A DNA stretch of 64,000 nt from Sialis fuliginosa (Eukaryota; Arthropoda; Insecta; Megaloptera; Sialidae), in NCBI GenBank assembly GCA_961205875.1, contig OY540813.1:15967001-16031000 (forward strand), written 5' to 3'. Of the stretch, positions 58,980-64,000 are shown piece by piece (the first letter of the stretch is position 1; each line of letters begins with the position of its first letter). The notes beneath the pieces are model-generated. The model saw only the letters and a program-made list of their open reading frames with translations. It was not told the origin of the DNA and made no database searches. Both the position numbers and the translations under genes were made by a program.

Positions 58980-59555
58980 CTAAAGAATATGCCGTTACCG
59001 ACGTTACAACTATTAAATATCACGTGTTGATGTGTTAGAATAAACCTAACTTAACGAAAACTAACCAAACCAAAACTAATCAACTCGATTTCACCCCAAT
59101 AGATTGCCCTAACCAAGGATAGTTAACTTATATTTTATTTACGATTTTTAAAATATTATATAAATACATGATATTGCTCATTTAGTACAAATCTCACAAA
59201 CCTAATACTCATTTAGCCATTTTAAGGAGTAATTTTTTTATGTGTCATTTTATTTCTTTAATGAACAAAAACTATTGCTCAAACACAAAAAATACTACTC
59301 AATACTATTTTAATAATTGTTTTAAAGTTTGAATGCTCTTCACTATTTCTCATTTCATTTAAAATAGTGCGCGTTTAATTTGTTCCCGTGTTTTTTTTTT
59401 GCTCAATTTATTTTGGTAAAATTTATTCATCAATATGTGCATCTATTCATTACAAATTTTAGTCAAGAAATATATATTGAGTTAGGTAAAAAAATTTGTA
59501 AAATTTCTTCATATTATGAAAAAATAAAAACGAAAATATTGTAAAATCCAGTAGT
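58980..59555. other. AT-rich sequence, nothing recognised
   Basis: 59040-59110 has weak 'aacctaacttaacgaaaact' repetition reminiscent of AACCT simple repeat. No genes. Confidence 0.45.
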
Positions 59556-59960
59556 ACAGACGAAAACGCGGGGGAATTCTAGTATTTAATAATAATATAA
59601 TAATAAAACTTAAGTGTACGACGTAATCTAAAGTTTCGCCGAAAATTGCAGTAGTTAAGTTGAATAAGTTATACACTACCTTCCAGTAGACTTGAACGGA
59701 ACATTTAAGATAATGATATACGTTTAATATGATCAGTATCAGCGACAATAAAGCCGGTCGACTCGACTGCATTGTATGTAAATCTGATATACATTCACAC
59801 ACCTCTAGGTTTATTGCCGGCGCGTGTACACTCCGTGTTAGTGAGTAATTAATCGGCGTGTTTATCACTAAATACATTTTGTGCAGTCATGTTGTCTGTC
59901 GTTTACACTTTATGCTCTGCACTCTGCACTCTACACTGTACGTGATGTCGCAGTTTTGCA
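59556..59960. other. Less AT-rich block, candidate conserved non-coding or promoter element
   Basis: CpG-containing sequence ('gccggtcgactcgactgcat', 'attgccggcgcgtgtacact') with no repeat ends. The minus-strand 122-codon frame at 59509-59877 is among the longest in the window but is dominated by I/L/Y/F, lacks a domain and runs out into AT-rich DNA. A triple 'ctctgcact/ctctacact' run lies at 59914-59936. I favour a regulatory block over a gene. Confidence 0.3.
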
Positions 59961-60029
59961 TTTATTTGTTTTTAGTTATAAAGTTTAGTATCTTATAATT
60001 TATGAATTTTATTTCACGAAAAATTTGCT

Positions 60030-60967
60030 ATGACACTGAAGCTAGCGGCTAGACCTCAGTTGTCACTATCTAGAATTAAGCAGTCAAATTAATTGAGGAA
60101 CTGCGGAACAAAACCGGATAAATCCACCTTGAACCGAAATGATTTTTTTCGATTCGGTATTTCTAAGCATCACCGACTGACCAAAGATCACGGATCAAAT
60201 ATTGCTAAAACCTGTTTAAAAATAGCTTTAAAAGCGTGTCGTGGAACAAAAGCTAAAAAATCCTCTATAGAAAGACAGAAAAAGTTTTAATTTGCAAAAA
60301 TGGATTCATCCAGTTTTGTTCCCCAGCTCCTCAATTGTAAAAAATCATTACTCCCACTTTATATGAGTATCAAATTGTAGGTATTTACAGTTGTAATAAC
60401 ATACAAAAGAAATAAAAATTCTCAAAAATGCTTCCGCATTAATTGTCAAATATATATGTCAGATTTGATATTTAAATTGATTTAAAAATTCGTAAAACTC
60501 TTTGTCCTCATATCTGACATAGCTAAATTAATTGTAAATCACATGAAAACTTATTTTATCAAGACAAAAAATTCTAAGAAAAAAAAAGTTCACGCCACGC
60601 GACGCGCGCCTTAAAAAACCGTTTAGTAAATTGTCAAAATCACTGTTTCCACTTTATATGGGTATCAAATTGTAAGTATTTACAGTTGTAATAACATACA
60701 AAAAAAAATAAACATTCCCAAAAAATGCTTCCGCCTGTAATAGTCCATTTAATTGTCAAATATGTAATATTTGATGTTTAATTTGTTATAAAAAAATCTT
60801 TGTACTGATATCTGACATGGCTAAATTAATTGTAAAATTAATTTTATCAAGACGAAAAAGTTCTAAAAAAATGTGGAGTACTGATTTTTACAATTGTTTT
60901 AACCGCGATTCTATATAGTGACTATTGAGTTCTGGCCGCTAGCTTCGGCCGCTAACTTCAGTGTCAT
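60030..60967. mobile_element. 938-bp TIR element containing a tandem duplication and a nested MITE
   Basis: The left 'atgacactgaagctagcggc' inversely matches the right 'gctaacttcagtgtcat', and 'ttgtcactatctagaatt' pairs with 'attctatatagtgac'. The interior carries two direct ~300-bp repeats (from about 60337 and 60634), both with 'ccactttatatg', 'atttacagttgtaataacat' and 'ctgacat'. The nested element 60095-60332 sits in the left part. Non-coding. Confidence 0.75.
60095..60332. mobile_element. 238-bp nested MITE (GAGGAACTGCGGAACAAAAC ends)
   Basis: GAGGAACTGCGGAACAAAAC is the imperfect inverse of GTTTTGTTCCCCAGCTCCTC. AATT flanks both sides (60091-60094, 60333-60336), consistent with a short target duplication. 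The basic-rich + frame 60093-60290 lies entirely inside and is not regarded as a gene. Confidence 0.75.
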
Positions 60968-61024
60968 GAATTTGCTCTACTCTAGAGCAAAAGCTATCTG
61001 CATAGTAGGTATATATAGTAATGT

Positions 61025-61140
61025 AATAATCGAGATGCAGTGGATTTTGAAAGAATGCCAAAAATTATTCTAAAATCCACTGCATCTCGATTATTTTTTA
61101 AAATGGAACGAACGAGTTTTGGAATTCACCTCCTCAGTTA
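61025..61140. mobile_element. MITE family C fragment forming a perfect hairpin
   Basis: Sequence at 61025-61048 is an exact 24-base inverse of 61072-61095. The stem extends imperfectly inward, leaving a loop of about 7-10 bases. The right side continues 'aaaatggaacgaacgagttt' and 'tcacctcctcagttat', matching inversely the left arm of the element at 61811-61972 and sharing 'aatcgagatg' with it. The expected opposite terminus is missing, so this is a rearranged copy. Confidence 0.7.
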
Positions 61141-61231
61141 TAATATTATCTTTAATGATCAATTGGTATTTTCAATAATTTATTTTATTAACACTTACGA
61201 AATAAATACTTGACTAATTGAAGAGATTATC

Positions 61232-61597
61232 ATGTGCATAAGTTTGGATATTTACATAACTGCATCTTCACAAAACAAACCAGTCATAACAATTATTGTA
61301 TCAGTTGAAAGATACATAACGCAACCATTTATAATTGTTAAGATAGCAACATTTGCATTATATACACACGACATTCTATTACTTTCACCTGCCAAAGTGA
61401 CAACTTATGAAGTCTTTAATGAAGACACAATAAACGTGCATCCCGGTGGCCAACGTGTCGTCTTTATAAACCTGTCGCTTATTGTTACGGTGCAGTCAAT
61501 GAATTTGCTTAAATCGGTTATCAAAACATGTAACAGCATGCCGCTGCTTCATCATACCCACATGACTTGTCAAAATCTGTCAGGTCAATTACTATAG
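61232..61597 (+). other. 121-codon open frame of unknown status; possible conserved element
   Basis: The block is distinctly less AT-rich than both flanks, and one frame stays open for 366 bases with varied codons. The predicted peptide has no recognisable domain, no signal peptide and no cysteine pattern. It lies between two copies of MITE family C. Words such as 'cccggtggccaacgtgtcgt' are not found elsewhere in the window. A single-exon gene, an exon with hidden borders or a non-coding conserved element remain possible. Confidence 0.2.
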
Positions 61598-61810
61598 CCA
61601 CTTATATAGAGTAGTACTTTAATGTTTATTTAATGTTTAGAAGAAGGGAACCATAATATTTGATTTAACGGACAAATTGAGAAATAAATATTGCTTCGCA
61701 TATAGAATAACAGAATAGGTAATACGTTTGATAACTCTATCTGTTCTGTACTAATTGATATGTATTTATAAAGATAAACAGTTTTGGAATGAAAGTTCCA
61801 TCATTTTAAC

Positions 61811-61972
61811 ATATGAGGCGATGAGTTCCAAAACACGTTCGTTTCATTAAAAAAAATCGAGATGTCAATGTATTTTGAAAATTTTTTTGGAAATATTTCA
61901 TAATGTAATGTCACTTTTGAGTAAAATTTGCTTATCATAATAAAACGAGTTTTGAAACTCACCGCCTCATAT
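61811..61972. mobile_element. MITE family C, complete 162-bp copy
   Basis: ATATGAGGCGATGAGTTCC pairs with GAAACTCACCGCCTCATAT, and 'aaaacacgttcgttt' with 'aataaaacgagtttt'. Short AT-rich core. Overlapped by a minus-strand frame (61801-62043) that is not a gene. Confidence 0.75.
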
Positions 61973-62264
61973 ATGAATTCTTTATACAATAGTAAAAAAA
62001 TCGACCAAGTAAATGCAGTCCTTCCTCGTGCTATATTCACCAAAAGTAGTTAATTAATTATCGAACAATTTTAATAAACGCCGATAAAGTATTAGATTAA
62101 TTAGTATTAGATTAATTCAATATTTTTCTTAATACGCGCCTGAATATTTTTTCATATATTTTTTAATTTTTTACAATTTCAACCAAAATCTAAATTTGTC
62201 TGCATTGCAAACGTCAAAATGACATTTAATATGATTTTAATAATTTTAAAATGGGACCGTCCTC

Positions 62265-62670
62265 AAGCCAGACCCAACCAACCAATACACAGAATTCTCA
62301 CCCAGGCATCCCGGGTTCAAAACCCGAAGAGCTTCTATTTTTTTTTGTGCATTGTCCGCTGGCCCATATGAACGCTGTTTAAATGAAGCAGTTTATGACT
62401 TACATACATATATAGTGGTAATTTTTTTAAATTTCTACCCGAGATTTCTTGGAAACGGGGACGAATTGTCACCCACGCCTAGCGGGGATTAATTAATACC
62501 TGTCTCAACTATAACCATGCGGAGTCTCTACCCGTAACCCTATGAACCTCTGGTAGCTTCCCCTCGTCAGCTTTTTAGGTCAAACAGTTCAGTAGTTAGA
62601 AGGCTCTGACCTGCGAAATACATTTGATTCCATAAGTGTTCCTTTTTTCAATTTCGGTACGGAACACTAA
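62265..62670. mobile_element. Composite repeat ending in 'ggtacggaacactaaaaa'
   Basis: The 3' part (62585-62670: 'cagttcagtagttagaaggc', 'gtgttccttttttcaatttc', 'ggtacggaacactaaaaa') matches 8890-8990 and the lepidopteran TACGGAACCCTAAAAA repeat end. The 5' part has GGTTCAAAACC, a match to the RNA polymerase III B box, within a short stem. This may be SINE-derived, but no A box or cloverleaf is present. Confidence 0.5.
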
Positions 62671-62679
62671 AAATTCTAA

Positions 62680-64000
62680 ATTTTAATGGAGTATGTAACA
62701 TATTCTGAAGATCCTTGATAGTAACTAACCACACAGTGGATATTGATTTCTAAAAGATAAACGTAAATTGCAGATTTGACCAATCGAAACTACTGCTTGA
62801 ACATGAATCGAGTACGACAATGCCTGTGTGTCTGTCTGAACTAAACGCTATACAGCCGCAATGGCGTAACTTCTTGTATAGAGTAGATATTAATATTCTG
62901 TTTGTGATGAGAATAACTAAACGAATAATGGAAATTTAATTTTCGCAATATTTACGTTTATCGAATTATTTTTTTAAATATTTGTTTTTTATATTTAAAA
63001 CAAGTTCTTTATCTTTTATAACAAACTGTTTGTATGTAATGTATAGTCATGCGGTGGCCACAGTAGTTTATTTCTAAAATAATATAAATAATTTCTTTAA
63101 ATAATTATTTCAACGCAATAGTTATGTAACTTTTACCATCCTTGTGTTTTAAAAGACATTTATGTTTTCATCACTAAAATTAATTAAAATTCTAAAATGT
63201 AGAAATATTATCATGACAGATGCGTATCGTAATTTTTAATTAATTTTCTTGAAATATTTTTCAAGTTTTTTTCGTACTACTGTCTACAATATTTTAACGC
63301 CGTGTCTCCTTCATTATGTTTTACATGTGTGAGGTAAAAACATAAATGTCTTATTTAATTTATTTTATACGTCCTTTACTTTTCATCAACAGGTAGGTGG
63401 CACCTTTTGTAGTATTTATTTTAATTTTATTCTAAACTTTATTATAAAATACATTTTACGACTGACACTGTTTTTTTGTATACATAATTGCTATTGTTTA
63501 CTATAAAATGCTAAACGTCCACACAATTTTGATTTTATATTTTTTGAAAACACTATAGTCTGGTATTTTATTACTATGTCAGTTTTTATTTATATATTTT
63601 AATAATTCTGTTTTTTGTATCGTATTGACATCATATGTGCAGTTAGTTATATTATTTTAATGATCTATTAACAACATTAACTTTTATTTAATTGTTAAAT
63701 ACGTGTATAAAGGATTCTCAGTTTATTGTTATCATTTTTAATACTAAAGATATAAGAATGGTTAAATGAAAGAATAATTCATGGGACATAAATTATATAG
63801 ATAATAATATATTCAACAATTATTATCTAAAACATTTTTTCTTATTTCAAAAATAATTCGAAAATTCAAAAATTGACAAGTGTAAACATCCGTTTCCGGC
63901 TTAGTAATTACGTTCAAAAAAATTCATTTGATACATGTTGTAAAAAATATTATTATCTATAATTTATGTACCACTCATTTTATTAATTTGTTAGAAATAT
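62680..64000. other. AT-rich sequence, nothing recognised
   Basis: Intron-like DNA to the end of the window with no exon, RNA or delimited repeat. Confidence 0.5.

Noticed and set aside
59509-59877. 122-codon minus-strand open frame, longest in the window
   Set aside because: Dominated by I, L, Y and F, no recognisable domain, C-terminus from poly-A/T sequence. Kept only as part of a possible regulatory block.
60093-60290. 65-codon basic-rich open frame
   Set aside because: Exactly occupies a nested MITE with inverted ends and AATT flanks.
62265-62345. Possible tRNA, from GGTTCAAAACC in a CGGG/CCCG stem
   Set aside because: Only a T-arm-like hairpin is present. There is no A box, no anticodon arm and no acceptor stem pairing. 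More likely part of a repeat.

Overview
The window is AT-rich, intron- and transposon-dominated eukaryotic DNA, most likely from a moth or butterfly. Three things point to Lepidoptera: a spliced secreted C-type lectin resembling lepidopteran immulectins, fragments of the common lepidopteran repeats ('cccgcggcttcgcccacg', 'gaaccgattttgatggga', 'gtccgtctgtctgt ... ggtacggaa'), and a degenerate array of the insect telomere pentamer TTAGG. No bacterial or phage operons, rRNA, convincing tRNA or CRISPR were seen. The species cannot be named from sequence alone.

Only one complete protein gene is clear: a four-exon, 201-residue C-type lectin on the + strand at 4567-5505, with its own TATA-like/initiator region and an AATAAA signal. 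A decayed LINE reverse-transcriptase tail lies at 572-885. From about 12 kb onward I see no unambiguous coding exon. This fits very long introns or a gene desert around a developmentally regulated gene. Isolated GC/CpG-richer islands stand out: 1737-1860 (TATA + Inr + DPE-like core promoter), 17760-18015, 22360-22831 (long uORF-bearing 5' exon ending in a strong splice donor), 35549-35660, 45540-45710, 50200-50500, 59560-59960 and 61232-61597. These are candidate promoters, first exons or conserved non-coding elements. A 71-nt candidate coding exon sits at 15224-15294.

Most recognisable structure is non-autonomous DNA transposons with inverted repeats. The best-delimited are two piggyBac-like elements (31653-31857 flanked by TTAA; 38257-38535 flanked by TTAA/TCAA), two hAT elements with perfect 8-bp target duplications (32091-32498 and 42977-43999, the latter holding a second 0.8-kb inverted-repeat element), a TTA-flanked element (17097-17383), a three-copy family (11151, 30729, 45845), a 1.1-kb near-perfect palindrome (9165-10281), and long-TIR foldback elements at 13818, 21315, 28265, 35056, 35882, 51478, 54756, 57313 and 60030. 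Nesting is common.

I did not find a convincing new biological system. The items most worth checking are the 1.1-kb palindrome as a possible endo-siRNA source, the foldback element at 54.8-55.6 kb whose centre carries a signal-peptide-like ORF, the MITE-derived hairpin at 61.03 kb, and the uORF-rich first-exon candidate at 22.5-22.8 kb.
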